Source: an uncultured Lachnoclostridium sp. | Lineage (GTDB): Bacteria > Bacillota > Clostridia > Lachnospirales > Lachnospiraceae | Assembly: GCA_948330435.1 (NCBI GenBank) | Contig: CAOJBY010000006.1 | Coordinates: 1-64,000, forward strand | Direction: 5' to 3' | Length of the DNA stretch: 64,000 nt | Shown: positions 7,863-17,536 of the stretch, in pieces | How the letters are laid out: every line of letters starts with the position of its first letter | How positions within the stretch are numbered: position 1 is the first letter of the stretch | Notes under the pieces: model-generated | The model's database searches: none | Told to the model about the DNA's origin: nothing | What the model saw: the letters and a program-made list of their open reading frames with translations, nothing else | Made by a program: the position numbers and the translations under genes

Positions 7863-7906
7863 TTGTGTTCCTCCTATTCCAGTTCCGTAAGTACTAAAGG
7901 GTAAAG

Positions 7907-8416
7907 TTATTTCAGCTTCACACCCTCCAGCTTCAGCAAATACTCCTTAATATCCAAAGCCTTATTTTTTCCCGCATACCCTGTCAGACTTCCATTGGCA
8001 CCAATCACACGATGACAGGGCACAATAATCGCAATGGGATTGTTCCGATTGGCCATTCCCACCGCCCGGCTTCCCTTGGGGCAGCCAATGGCTCTGGCCA
8101 TCTCTCCATAGCTTCTGGTCTCCCCGTAGGGAATCCGAAGAAGCTCCTCCCAGTCTCTCATCTGAAACTCTGTTCCATGCAGCGACAACGGCAGTTCAAA
8201 AGCTTTCCGTTTCCCGGCAAAATACTCCCAAAGCTGCTTTTTCGCTTCTGCCAGCAAAGGAGTCTCTTCCTCCAAAACATCCGCACTCTCAAAAGATGCC
8301 CCAAAAGAAAGGCTGCAGATACCTTTCCCATCCTCCATCAATTCCAGTTCACCTACGGGAGTCTGAACCATGGATTTCTTTTTACTCAAAATAGTTGCTG
8401 CTTCTGGCTTCGTCAT
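7907..8416 (-). CDS. ogt: Methylated-DNA--protein-cysteine methyltransferase
   Basis: Suicide enzyme of 169 residues that removes O6-alkyl groups from guanine. The active site PCHRVIG places the acceptor cysteine at 134; SYGEMARAIGCPKGSRAVG and the Asn hinge MANRNNP precede it. The chosen ATG has AGGAGAATG upstream and overlaps the end of the phosphatase gene by 35 nt. A second ATG (MVQTPVGELEL, 45 nt later) avoids the overlap but has a weak binding site. It sits between a phosphatase gene and alkD in one apparent operon. Confidence 0.9.
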   Translation of the reverse strand: MTKPEAATILSKKKSMVQTPVGELELMEDGKGICSLSFGASFESADVLEEETPLLAEAKKQLWEYFAGKRKAFELPLSLHGTEFQMRDWEELLRIPYGETRSYGEMARAIGCPKGSRAVGMANRNNPIAIIVPCHRVIGANGSLTGYAGKNKALDIKEYLLKLEGVKLK

Positions 8417-9023
8417 AATAGATCACATTCTCCTGTCTTAAGGTAATGACTCCTTGTTCCACATCCAGAATGGAGACTGCACAGTTTTTATGCACACCTC
8501 CGTTCCAGAAATCTTTCATTTCCGTAATAGTAAAGCTGCTCAAAAGACCTTTCACCACAGCACCATGGCCGGACAGCAGGATTGTTTTGTCCTGATAGTC
8601 CGGATGACGCACCAGCTCCTGCAAAAATTCTGTTGTCCGTTCACAGAGATGGAGAATGGATTCTCCCCCTTTTGGCGGAACATACTCCCCTGGATTGGCG
8701 AAAAAATTCACAAAATCCGGATCCGGAATGTTCCAGCCCTCTTTCTGACAACAAAGTCCCTCATAAGGCCCAAAGGAGATCTCTTTCAAACGCTCCTCTT
8801 CTATAATCGGGATATTGCGATCCCCCCGAATAATTTCAGCCGTCTCCTTTGCCCGTTTCAAAGGACTTGTAAAGATCAGATCAAAATTCACATCCTTAAG
8901 ACCGATTGCCGTAAGCCTTGCCACCTCGATCCCATTCTGGTTCAAAGGGATGTCCGTAGCTCCCTGCAATAAGCGTCTGGTGTTCCAATCCGTCTCTCCA
9001 TGGCGTATTAAATAGATAACCAT
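8382..9023 (-). CDS. Histidine phosphatase family protein
   Basis: Protein of 213 residues in the phosphoglycerate mutase-like branch. The catalytic RHG motif is LIRHGETDWN at residues 6-14, followed by LLQGATDIPLNQNG and the second histidine in SGHGAVVKGL. Members such as GpmB, PhoE or CobC are small-molecule phosphatases, and the substrate cannot be told from the sequence. GGGGAG lies seven bases before the ATG. It is the first gene of a run that continues through ogt and alkD. Confidence 0.85.
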   Translation of the reverse strand: MVIYLIRHGETDWNTRRLLQGATDIPLNQNGIEVARLTAIGLKDVNFDLIFTSPLKRAKETAEIIRGDRNIPIIEEERLKEISFGPYEGLCCQKEGWNIPDPDFVNFFANPGEYVPPKGGESILHLCERTTEFLQELVRHPDYQDKTILLSGHGAVVKGLLSSFTITEMKDFWNGGVHKNCAVSILDVEQGVITLRQENVIYYDEARSSNYFE

Positions 9024-9258
9024 TTTTTCACTCCCCGTATTTCGGCAATATTTTTGCCGTTCATTTTACTTGTTTTAGTATATCGAATTTTCAGAGGGAA
9101 TACAAGATTGGATAAATGTCTACATGCAATTTCCCATAACAGTTCGGACGGGCAACAGCAGACAGGCTGTTACGATTTCTTCAAAAACAATGAATTCTAC
9201 CACCGTTCGGTTGTAAATGAAACGCTTACCAATTAGAATTGACATGGAGGTGGTAAAT

Positions 9259-10017
9259 ATGTTTGAAATTGACAAGAAAAAATTCGGCCTGTTTGTAGCC
9301 GAACTTCGCAAGGAAAATCATTTAACGCAAAAAGAACTTGCCAGTCAGTTATTCATATCGGATAAAGCGATTAGCAAATGGGAAACTGGAAGCAGTTTAC
9401 CAGATACCACATTGTTGATTCCTCTGGCCGATTTATTGGGAGTTTCTGTCACAGAGCTTTTAATGTGCGAGAGAATGACCATGAACAATACCTTAGAAGC
9501 AAACAAAGTAGAAGATCTTGTTAAAACGGCAATTACTTTTGCAGACGCAAATCCCGAACGGATCTATCAGGTGAAAAGCAAGTGGATTGCTTTTTATGGA
9601 TTATCGCTGTTCATAGGCTGTATTGGCATATTTCTGAACTATATGACAATACAGCCGTGTTTCGAAGCCTTGGCGACAATTATGCTGTTATGCGTTGTAT
9701 TCGGATCGTATTTTTGCTGCTTTGTACAGACAAAGTTACCGGCATTCTATGACAAGAACAAGGTAGGCATTTTCTATGATGGTGCATTCCATATGAATCT
9801 GCCAGGAGTACATTTTAATAACCGTAACTGGCCGCATATCATAGAAATCGTCCAGATAAGCATGTGCCTGTTTCTGATCCTGTTTCCAATTATCAACCTT
9901 GTTATGGGTCATACCATGGGGAATCTATGGGCCACGATTGGAAACTTTATATTCTTAGTTATATTTCTTTTCGGTTTCTTTCTTCCGATGTATCTGGTTG
10001 GAAAAAAATACGAATAA
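9259..10017 (+). CDS. XRE-family regulator with membrane domain
   Basis: Regulator of 252 residues. The start is MFEIDKKKFG, eight bases after GGAGG. Residues 1-65 form a helix-turn-helix (LTQKELASQLFISDKAISKWETGSSLPD written in two parts: turn LTQKELA, recognition SDKAISKWE). The C-terminal half has four hydrophobic segments. This architecture is common in Lachnospiraceae and suggests a membrane-anchored sensor, though no target is visible. It stands alone between the phosphatase operon and a convergent DUF3788 gene. Confidence 0.82.
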   Translation: MFEIDKKKFGLFVAELRKENHLTQKELASQLFISDKAISKWETGSSLPDTTLLIPLADLLGVSVTELLMCERMTMNNTLEANKVEDLVKTAITFADANPERIYQVKSKWIAFYGLSLFIGCIGIFLNYMTIQPCFEALATIMLLCVVFGSYFCCFVQTKLPAFYDKNKVGIFYDGAFHMNLPGVHFNNRNWPHIIEIVQISMCLFLILFPIINLVMGHTMGNLWATIGNFIFLVIFLFGFFLPMYLVGKKYE

Positions 10018-10068
10018 TCCAAAGATGGAGATGTCTTATTTTACGACACCCCCATCAAACTGGAATTG

Positions 10069-10482
10069 CTATTTCCGATTGGGTTTTCTTTTAATAGCCA
10101 GCAATTTCATGTAGTCGTCAAATTCCGTCGTATCCGTCGGTTCAAACATTACCCATTTTCCATCGTGATAGGTTTTGGCTTCATCATATTGCCTGCAAAC
10201 AGCATCAGAAAGAGTATCCCTTATGGTCTCAAATTTCACCCTTTCATCTTTCCCAAAAATAATCATGAAACCAACACAATTAGCTTTTGCGTATAAGCTG
10301 CAGAGGGTTTTTCCACCTCTGCGATACTTATACTCGTAAGCCCAATTCTTGCCGCCGGTATTCCATAAGCGTTCCATATCGTATCTCTCATCAATAGCCA
10401 AGCATAACGCCTGCCAAACTTCATACAGAGATTGTCCAAGTAATTCCGTCATAATTGACTGGGATGGTATTGTTTCAAGCAT
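10069..10482 (-). CDS. DUF3788 family protein
   Basis: Protein of 137 residues with the DUF3788 layout: an N-terminal helix (EVWQALCLAIDERYD), the core WAYEYKYRRGGKTLCSLYAK, VGFMIIFGKDERVKFE and the terminal HDGKWVMFEP. Function is unknown; many relatives are single-domain cytosolic proteins. GGAGG stands seven bases before the ATG. It is convergent with the XRE gene. Confidence 0.8.
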   Translation of the reverse strand: MLETIPSQSIMTELLGQSLYEVWQALCLAIDERYDMERLWNTGGKNWAYEYKYRRGGKTLCSLYAKANCVGFMIIFGKDERVKFETIRDTLSDAVCRQYDEAKTYHDGKWVMFEPTDTTEFDDYMKLLAIKRKPNRK

Positions 10483-10589
10483 AATATTTCCTCCGCAAAT
10501 TTCACATAAATTTTTTGCCCTCCTGGCATTTGAGGGGTTGTCACTTACCCATTATAGCACAATTTCATCACGTTTGGCCAGCCAAAGGG

Positions 10590-10760
10590 GATGCCGCAAA
10601 ATAAGGGGGACTTTTCCATATCCTGTGTTCGGACGGTTCGACGTACACTTTGTCTGCTCTGTTCGGACATTGCAAACGCAATATCCGCCCATATCAGACA
10701 AAATGTTCGTGAACAGCCGGACACCAGATATCGGAAAAGTCCCCCTTATTTTGCGGCATC
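10590..10760 (-). repeat. Large hairpin element, copy A
   Basis: Perfect 28-bp inverted arms (10590-10617 and 10733-10760) enclose a core that matches copies B and C in reverse orientation: CCGGACACC on plus near 10718 and GTGTTCGGACGG near 10626. Inside the shared core is a different inner stem (TTTGTCTG with CAGACAAA, then GGACATTGC with GCAATATCC). The outer arms do not match those of B or C beyond the innermost GACTTTTCC. It starts seven bases past the stop codon of the M56 gene, so it may also act as its terminator. Confidence 0.8.
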
Positions 10761-10767
10761 GCCACAC

Positions 10768-13041
10768 CTACTCTATGCTTATCCTCACAATCTCATATTT
10801 CCCATCTTCCCCCTCCACGGGACGAAACTGCAAAACATGCTCCCCTGTGCCGAGCCACGCTCCATCCATATTTACAAAAATATCATTAAAATCTGACTGG
10901 AAGAGGGCTTCTTTCACCTCCGGAGTAAAGATTTCCTCATAGAGAGAGTGAAAAGAATCCCTGCCCGATATATGAAAACCTATGTCATCCACATCCTCAG
11001 AACCGAACTCCCTATAGAAAATTTCTCTCAAGGCCTTATCCCCGGTAAAAAGAAGATACTCTGTCATCTTTTCATAAAGCCCGTCCACGTCATCACGCTC
11101 CAGACAATGGCGTACCTCCTCCGCAAAGCTTCGGTATTCTCCCTCTTTGGGGTCCCGCATCTTATCGGTATATTTCTCCGCCACCCTGTCCACAAAGCTT
11201 TTCTGCTCTTCCTCACTGGGTTCATCTATACTGGAATACAGGATCTTCCGGTAGCAGCCGTCCCCCTTATCCTGAAGCGTTATACGATTGTCCTTAATCT
11301 GGCAGGTGGTGTAGGCAAATCTTATATAATCCTCCATAACCTGTGCCCGATTGATATACACCACTCCATTGTCACAAAGAATATATTCATACAGGCAGCC
11401 GGGATTCGCTTCCTCAATGGCCCAAAGGATCTCCTGTCCATTCTCATACTTTTTTACATCCTCCCGTGTAATTGCCCTTGTCTCATATTGACCCCAATAA
11501 CCTCCGTCCCCGTCATTTTCATAATAAAAGGGATAGGGCTTCTGGGTGTGCCCTGTAAATACCTCCATTTCCATATCGTAGTCCATGTCATAATCGGAAA
11601 CCATACACATCAGCTGTCCATCCGCTGCGTATTTCTGTTCCGGGCTGGGAAATCCGCAAAGCACATAGCTTCCCTCCCACACACCGTACACATCCGTCAG
11701 CAAAGGATTCCCGTCTACGTAGCTCATTAAAAGGGATACATCCCCATCCTGTTCAAAATATTCCTGCTCCCTTTGCATCAGGATGTCCTCCCGAAGCTGC
11801 TGAGGTCTTCCCTGGCTGGATACGAACCAAAGCTCTCCCCGGATATATTCCTCCTCTAAGCTTCCCATCTCCACATAGGCTTCCGGTTTTCCATCTCCAT
11901 CGTAATCTCTGGCAAAGCAGCTTACTTCTGCGTCCTCCCTGTAGTCTCCGGCCCTTTGGACAATCTGTATGAAATCCTCCTCGGAAAGTCCTTTGTTTTT
12001 CGGATTCATCAGAAGACCCAGGGTTAAAACCAGAAGAACCGCTGCCGCAGAGAGGGTCACCCAGAAAGACGTGCCCCGGTATTTTAACATATGACGAATC
12101 CGGTTCTTTACACTGTTTTCCCCAAAGGACAGGAGCGAACACCTGCTTTCCCTCAGACCATTTACAGGCCTTTCGCTCTTTGCCGCTTCCAATAGTGCCC
12201 TGGAGTAAATTTCTTTCCTCCCCTCTCCCAGTTCCTCTAACACCTGTTCATCACAGGAAATCTCCATGTCCTGATTCATCAGACGAAATGCCAGCCACAC
12301 AAAAGGATTGAACCAGTGAATGCAGGAAATCACAAGGGCCAGCGGCTTTATCAGGTAATCCTTTCGCCTTACATGCACACACTCATGGCAGAGAATGATA
12401 CGCCGGGCTTCCGGCTCAAGATGCCCGGAGATATAGACAGCCGGGCGGAAAAAACCTGCCGCAAAGGATATATGTTCTCCCGGAAGCTCATACACGCCGG
12501 GTTCAACCTCCATGGCCCCGGAAAGCTGCCGCTTTAACCGAATATAGGAAAAGACATGATACAGAAGAAATGCCGCTGCTCCAAAGGCCCACAAAAAGGG
12601 CAGCCACAACCACAGCTCTGAAAGAAAGCTCCGGAAATTCCAGGAAGTATTCACAACTTGTTCTCCTATAACTTCCTCTGAATAGAAAATTGCATCATCA
12701 AAGCTCTCCGAATAAAACACCTCTTCCCCTGTTTCTTCTCCCTGCACTTCCGTGTAGTCTGCCGATCCCTTTGAAGCATTTTCGATTCCAAAGGCTCTAC
12801 CCTGTGACAAGGCCCGATCCATGCCATTCTCTGCCTTTATGCGGATATCTGATGCCGGAAGCAGGCTGAATGGTCCCTCCGGGAACACCGGACATGCAAA
12901 GCGTAAAAATACAAGAAACCACAAAAAGTAAGCATACTTCCTGGGGCATTTCAGGAAAAGCAGCCGTGCCAGAAGCACAAGCAAAAACACATAAGAGCCT
13001 GCAAGGCTCATATACAAAACCGTTCGAAACAATGCAATCAC
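10768..13041 (-). CDS. M56 family metallopeptidase sensor (BlaR1-type) with long C-terminal domain
   Basis: Membrane sensor-protease of 757 residues. The first 320 residues form the M56 domain with hydrophobic segments. The zinc site is LCHECVHVRR (HEXXH near residue 217), followed by WFNPFVWLAFRLMNQDMEISCDE. A further helix (VTLSAAAVLLVLTLGLLM) leads into about 410 extracellular residues that are not a penicillin-binding domain. They begin with a DYDGDGKPEAY repeat that resembles calcium-binding loops. BlaR1/MecR1 relatives cleave the partner repressor when a ligand binds. The gene overlaps blaI by four bases. The ligand is unknown. Confidence 0.85.
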   Translation of the reverse strand: MIALFRTVLYMSLAGSYVFLLVLLARLLFLKCPRKYAYFLWFLVFLRFACPVFPEGPFSLLPASDIRIKAENGMDRALSQGRAFGIENASKGSADYTEVQGEETGEEVFYSESFDDAIFYSEEVIGEQVVNTSWNFRSFLSELWLWLPFLWAFGAAAFLLYHVFSYIRLKRQLSGAMEVEPGVYELPGEHISFAAGFFRPAVYISGHLEPEARRIILCHECVHVRRKDYLIKPLALVISCIHWFNPFVWLAFRLMNQDMEISCDEQVLEELGEGRKEIYSRALLEAAKSERPVNGLRESRCSLLSFGENSVKNRIRHMLKYRGTSFWVTLSAAAVLLVLTLGLLMNPKNKGLSEEDFIQIVQRAGDYREDAEVSCFARDYDGDGKPEAYVEMGSLEEEYIRGELWFVSSQGRPQQLREDILMQREQEYFEQDGDVSLLMSYVDGNPLLTDVYGVWEGSYVLCGFPSPEQKYAADGQLMCMVSDYDMDYDMEMEVFTGHTQKPYPFYYENDGDGGYWGQYETRAITREDVKKYENGQEILWAIEEANPGCLYEYILCDNGVVYINRAQVMEDYIRFAYTTCQIKDNRITLQDKGDGCYRKILYSSIDEPSEEEQKSFVDRVAEKYTDKMRDPKEGEYRSFAEEVRHCLERDDVDGLYEKMTEYLLFTGDKALREIFYREFGSEDVDDIGFHISGRDSFHSLYEEIFTPEVKEALFQSDFNDIFVNMDGAWLGTGEHVLQFRPVEGEDGKYEIVRISIE

Positions 13042-13400
13042 AGCTTTCCCTCCTTATAGTCCTCAATCATCTGCTCAATCTCCGCCACCTGCTCCGATGT
13101 CAGCCGCTTTCGCTCCATAAAGGCGGCGATCATTTTAGGCAAAGAGCCCCGAAAAGCCTTTTCCACAAAAGCCTCCCCCTGTCCCTGAAGATATTCCTCC
13201 TTAGATATCAGGGAAGTTACGATAGCTTTTTCATTTTTTAGAATCCCCTGTTCGCAGAGCTTTTTTATAAAAGTGTAGGTGGTAGACTTCTTCCATCCGA
13301 ACGCTTCCCCGCAGAGCTTTACCAGCTCCCCCGATCCAACAGGCTCATTCTCCCATACAAAATCCGCAAACCTCTCTTCCGCTTCTGTCATTTGATACAT
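13038..13400 (-). CDS. blaI: BlaI/MecI/CopY-family transcriptional repressor
   Basis: Winged-helix repressor of 120 residues: MTEAEERFADFVWENEPVGS, WKKSTTYTFIKKLCEQGIL, a wing with TSLISKEEYLQ and the C-terminal dimerisation helix SEQVAEIEQMIEDYKEGKL. It has the full family length, unlike the damaged copy at 1.9 kb. Its stop overlaps the M56 start (ATGA), the standard repressor-sensor operon. The leader contains an R2 repeat and, farther upstream, a promoter overlapped by a palindrome that is a good candidate for its own operator. Confidence 0.88.
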   Translation of the reverse strand: MYQMTEAEERFADFVWENEPVGSGELVKLCGEAFGWKKSTTYTFIKKLCEQGILKNEKAIVTSLISKEEYLQGQGEAFVEKAFRGSLPKMIAAFMERKRLTSEQVAEIEQMIEDYKEGKL

Positions 13401-13413
13401 CTCGTTTCCTCCT

Positions 13414-13551
13414 ATTTAAAGTTCCGTAATATTCTGTCAGTACACCCTTATCTAAATCAATTTCCAGCCACAAAAAGATGCGTCTGTAAATTGATTTGTA
13501 CACACAAAGGCACTTACTGATTAAAGTTGCTACGCAACAGTACGAAAGGGT
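13414..13551 (-). repeat. R2 leader element, longest copy
   Basis: Reading into blaI, this leader ends ACGGAACTTTAAATAGGAGG, so the repeat runs into the ribosome binding site. It forms an imperfect hairpin: CCGTAATATTCTGTCAGTACAC pairs in part with GCACTTACTG (plus strand), and AAATCAATTT with AAATTGATTT. A smaller hairpin, GTTGCtacGCAAC, and the tail GGGTAAAGTC follow. Related copies precede treP, rtcB, treA and alkD. Confidence 0.55.
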
Positions 13552-13572
13552 AAAGTCCCCATCAGTAAAACA

Positions 13573-13630
13573 GGTCGGTAAATTATAGACCTCATACTAA
13601 AAGTCTATAACATACCGACCAATTTGTCAA
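13573..13630 (-). promoter_or_regulatory. blaI-M56 promoter overlapped by palindrome
   Basis: On the minus strand TTGACA (13630-13625) and TATAGA (13609-13604) are 15 bp apart. The region is spanned by a palindrome, GGTCGGT...ACCGACC (13573-13579 with 13614-13620) and the inner ATAGAC/GTCTAT. A repressor bound here would block the promoter. The BlaI encoded downstream is the likely ligand. Confidence 0.45.
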
Positions 13631-13717
13631 GACAAAATATCTGGCAAACACACATGGCAAAACAATCTTCTATCGCCCTACCCGTACACCCCACTTGTAC
13701 CCGCCAAAACGTTCAGC

Positions 13718-13913
13718 AGCGGAGGGGGCAGACTGACTTTTCCAATATCAGGGTGTCCGGCTGTTCACGAACGCTCCGTATGATAGGAACGAACATTATC
13801 AAAATAACTTACAACTATAGGAATCCTATATAGATAATGTACGTTCATAGCATACGGAGTGTACGTGAACCGTCCGAACACCGATATGGAAAAGTCAGTC
13901 TGCCCCCTCCGCT
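13718..13913 (+). repeat. Large hairpin element, copy B
   Basis: The whole 196 bp folds on itself. Perfect 26-bp outer arms (13718-13743 and 13888-13913) are followed by the shared core TGTCCGGCTGTTCACGAACG (from 13754), CTCCGTATG...CATACGGAG and GAACATTATC...GATAATGTAC, closing on a small AT-rich loop. The core is nearly identical to copy C, but the outer arms differ. It lies 27 bases past the stop codon of the hybrid histidine kinase and upstream of the blaI promoter. Confidence 0.85.
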
Positions 13914-13939
13914 TCTACACACCTAACCTGTTTTCCCCC

Positions 13940-16900
13940 TTACCTTTTATCCGGAATATACGCTTTCAGCACCGATATAAATACATCCATATCCAAAGGC
14001 TTGGAAATGTGAGCATTCATTCCATTCTTCACAGCAGCTTCCTTATCTTCCTCCAGGGCATTGGCTGTCATGGCAATGATCGGAAGCGTCTTCACATCTT
14101 TCCGCGGAAGATTCCGTATGGTCCGGGTTGCTTCATACCCATCCATAATCGGCATCTGCACATCCATCAAAATGGCATCGTAATAATACTCCTCCGATTT
14201 CTCCACCATAGACACCGCATCTGTTCCATCCGGTGCCGACTCCACCTGGAAGCCCGCTTCCTCCAGAATCACTTCTGCAATCTCTCGATTTAATTCAATA
14301 TCTTCCACCAGGAGAATCCGCTTTCCTCCGAAATCCGCCAGGGTCCATTCCGCCGCCTGCTGTTGTTCCTGCTCAATAAGATTATGAGTAGCAAGAAGCA
14401 CCGATTTCAAATCCGAAAGGAACAGAGGTTTTGCACAGAAAGCAGTCACTCCGGCTTCTTTCGCATCCTCCTCAACATCCGACCAGTCATAGGCTGTCAG
14501 AATAATGATCGGAGCATCCTCTCCCACGACCTTACGTATCCTTCTTGTTGTCTCAATTCCGCTGGTCTCTGGCATCTGCCAGTCAATAATAAAGGTATGG
14601 TAAGGATCTCCCTCATCATGGGCACTTCTGGCACGATATACGGCTTCTCTGCCGGAAGTGGTCCACTCAGACCGAAGTCCAATCTGTTTGAGCATCTTAC
14701 TCACACTGTCACAGGTATTAAAGTCGTCATCCACAACCAGAATACGCAGACCCTCCAGTTCTTTCATCTGCTCCGCATTTTTCGCCACATCCTGAAGCTT
14801 CAGACCAAGCTCCACAGTAAAGGTACTTCCCCTGCCCTGTTCGCTCTGAACCTCTATGGTGCCATTCATCATTTCCACAATATTCTTGGTAATAGCCATG
14901 CCAAGTCCCGTTCCCTGAATTCCGTTCTGAGTTGTCGTGGACTCCCGTTCAAAGGGTTCAAAGATATGCTCCACAAACTCCGGGGACATGCCAATGCCGT
15001 TATCCTTAACAATAAAAATATAATCTCCATATCCGTGACGGAACGTGGTTTTCTGCATAATCCGAAACGTGACGGTTCCACCCGCAGGCGTATACTTCAC
15101 GGCATTGCTCAAAAGATTGATAAACACCTGATTCAGCTTCAGGGCATCCGCCACCACATCCTCGTTGGCAACCTCAAAGGTATCAATAAAAAGATCCAGC
15201 TGCTTGGCCTTGACCTGAGGCTGAATAATATTCACCAGATTATGCATCAACTCGGAAATATTGCAGTCCTGCTCCTTAATCTGAACTTTTCCACTCTCAA
15301 TCCGGCTCATATCCAGAATATCATTAATCAGGCTCAAAAGATGATTGCTGGAAGAAAGAACTTTCTGTAGACAATCCCGAACCCGTTCCTTGTTATCAAT
15401 ATGGCTCACTGCAATGGTTGCAAATCCGATAATCGCATTCATAGGTGTCCGGATATCATGAGACATATTGGAAAGGAACGTTGTCTTTGCACGATTTGCA
15501 TGCTGTGCCTGCATCAGGGCATCCTGCAAAGCCTGGGTCTGCTCTCTCTGCTGCCGAACCTGATTCGTAATGTCCTTTGACACAACCATAACCATAATAT
15601 CGTCGGTATCATTATCCTGGGTCATTACAAAGGACTGGCGGACACATATCTGTTCCTCCTTGGAACCCCATCCCCAATAATCGGCAACTACCTCTGCTTC
15701 TCCCTGCTCAAAACGCCGCTTCAAATTCTCCACATTAACGACGGCCGAATACTCCTCCATGGACTCTTCCAAAATAAATGGTTTCCATTTTTCAAAACAT
15801 TCCGATGCCTTACAGGGTGCCGACAGGCCTGCACTCTCAAGTATGGATACAGAATGACCATTCATGGTACGCACAATATCCTGTTCAATGAGATCTTTTG
15901 TCAAATTAAACTCAAAGGTGCAGAAAGAGTTGGATACAATGGCAATCCGATACTGACGTTCCTTGCGGTTCGCAAGGGACATCTCTGCCTGAATCTTAAG
16001 CTCTTTCTCCTTAACCTCTGTAATGTTCTGTCTGGTAAATAAAACCTTTACCGCCCTGCCATTTTTTCGTTCCAGGCAAATAACATTCATGTGCTTCCAT
16101 TTGGGAACTCCATTTTGCACCACATGGCACTCAAACCGCAGATCATTTTGCTCATCCAGGGACCTAACGAGGGACTCCTTTTCCAGTAAGGCAGTAAACT
16201 CCTCGTGCTCTTGCTCATCCATAATAATCGAGCAAAAATACTTTACCAAATCGGGATATTTTCCCACAAGTTCCAGCTCCCCGTCCTCCGGCCTTGTTCC
16301 TGACAGATAATGATAGGTGTCCGTCTCGAAGTCAACCATGGCAAAGCGGGAAAACAGCGTATTGACACCACTGATGATATATCCCATCTCCTGATTTTCC
16401 TGCTCCAGATGCTTCTCACGCTTATTCGCCCGTACAATCAGCAGTACGACATAGATAAGAAACAGTCCTATCATGATTATTTCCAGCCGAATTCCTACCA
16501 GGTTTTCCGCCTTAATCATGCTTTCGGTAACTGTTTTTGGATATGCCTGAACTAGGACAAAATCATTCTCCGGAAGATACATGACACAAATATTGTCCGT
16601 TTTACTGTCAGAATTACAAAGGAACGTGCCCTCTCCTCCATTTTCAAAAATACCTTTTACACCGGATGCCGTATCTTCGTCAATCACTCCGGACTTCATC
16701 AGCTCATCAGCCAGACTTCCCTTATAATCTGAACCGTTGGAACCGGCAATCACCTCTCCGTCCGGTGCACATAAAAATACATCCGCCTTTTCCCCAAAAT
16801 AAGTCGTGGCAAGTATATCCCGCAAATGCTCCTCTGCCAGATATGCACCCCGCAGCACACCGATAATCCTGCCCTGATAACGAAGCGGTGTGTAAAAGCA

Positions 16901-17341
16901 TACCATGGTTTCATCAAAAAAATGGGGATCCTCTACAAAGGAGATATTGCTCTCTCCTTTGATTCCCTCCTGATAAAACTCACGCTCTGTCACATCAGCC
17001 ACCCGCCCGTCCGAGACATAGTCCGTGCCGTCCGCAGCCGTAAAAAGCAGGGTGTCAAAGCCGGATTTCTCTTCCATCTCTTTTAGCATAGATGCCGTAA
17101 CCTCCGGTTCCGTCAGGCTTTTTTCAATAAAGTAGCTGTAGGCATTTATGATATCCAAACCATTGCTCAGTTCTTCATCAATCTGCTCGGCTTTTAATCT
17201 GGCAGAATCTGCCGCATAATTCTTATTCCGTTCCTCCATGCGTTTGCTGTTCTGCGAGGTATACCAGAAAAATAAAACAATAATGGCCACCAATAGAACC
17301 AGAACATAAGTAATTTCCTGCAGCGTTTTCTTTCTCTCCAT
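13940..17341 (-). CDS. Hybrid sensor histidine kinase with two receiver domains
   Basis: Membrane kinase of 1133 residues. Order: membrane helix (12-28), extracellular sensor domain of Cache type (about 30-280), second helix (about 283-303), two PAS-like linkers, HisKA with SNMSHDIRTPMNAIIGF (His about 624), HATPase (DNGIGMSPEFVEHIFEPF, GTGLGMAITKNIVEMM), receiver 1 (LVVDDDFNT, FIIDWQMPETSG) and receiver 2 (LLVEDIELNREIAE, AILMDVQMPIMDGYEATR). No Hpt domain or separate output protein is nearby, so the relay must end elsewhere. This type is frequent in Lachnospiraceae. The sensed signal, possibly a small organic ligand, is not identifiable. Confidence 0.9.
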   Translation of the reverse strand: MERKKTLQEITYVLVLLVAIIVLFFWYTSQNSKRMEERNKNYAADSARLKAEQIDEELSNGLDIINAYSYFIEKSLTEPEVTASMLKEMEEKSGFDTLLFTAADGTDYVSDGRVADVTEREFYQEGIKGESNISFVEDPHFFDETMVCFYTPLRYQGRIIGVLRGAYLAEEHLRDILATTYFGEKADVFLCAPDGEVIAGSNGSDYKGSLADELMKSGVIDEDTASGVKGIFENGGEGTFLCNSDSKTDNICVMYLPENDFVLVQAYPKTVTESMIKAENLVGIRLEIIMIGLFLIYVVLLIVRANKREKHLEQENQEMGYIISGVNTLFSRFAMVDFETDTYHYLSGTRPEDGELELVGKYPDLVKYFCSIIMDEQEHEEFTALLEKESLVRSLDEQNDLRFECHVVQNGVPKWKHMNVICLERKNGRAVKVLFTRQNITEVKEKELKIQAEMSLANRKERQYRIAIVSNSFCTFEFNLTKDLIEQDIVRTMNGHSVSILESAGLSAPCKASECFEKWKPFILEESMEEYSAVVNVENLKRRFEQGEAEVVADYWGWGSKEEQICVRQSFVMTQDNDTDDIMVMVVSKDITNQVRQQREQTQALQDALMQAQHANRAKTTFLSNMSHDIRTPMNAIIGFATIAVSHIDNKERVRDCLQKVLSSSNHLLSLINDILDMSRIESGKVQIKEQDCNISELMHNLVNIIQPQVKAKQLDLFIDTFEVANEDVVADALKLNQVFINLLSNAVKYTPAGGTVTFRIMQKTTFRHGYGDYIFIVKDNGIGMSPEFVEHIFEPFERESTTTQNGIQGTGLGMAITKNIVEMMNGTIEVQSEQGRGSTFTVELGLKLQDVAKNAEQMKELEGLRILVVDDDFNTCDSVSKMLKQIGLRSEWTTSGREAVYRARSAHDEGDPYHTFIIDWQMPETSGIETTRRIRKVVGEDAPIIILTAYDWSDVEEDAKEAGVTAFCAKPLFLSDLKSVLLATHNLIEQEQQQAAEWTLADFGGKRILLVEDIELNREIAEVILEEAGFQVESAPDGTDAVSMVEKSEEYYYDAILMDVQMPIMDGYEATRTIRNLPRKDVKTLPIIAMTANALEEDKEAAVKNGMNAHISKPLDMDVFISVLKAYIPDKR

Positions 17342-17536
17342 AGGGAAGCCTCCAAATATGTACCAAAAATAGTTTCTCTAGTTATATCATCTTATCACAA
17401 TATTTTTCGAGAGACAATCTGAAAATACTTGAATTTTTCTCAACGAGGGTTACTGTACAGACCGAATATGGCGAAAATAGTTTCTTTTACTTCTTCTTCC
17501 TCCAATTCAATAAAAATCGTCCGTCTTTTGTTATAC

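Noticed and set aside
13718..13913. Hairpin copy B as a BlaI operator or simple terminator
   Set aside because: It is nearly 200 bp, is repeated at 41.35 kb away from any BlaI gene, and lacks a terminal T run.
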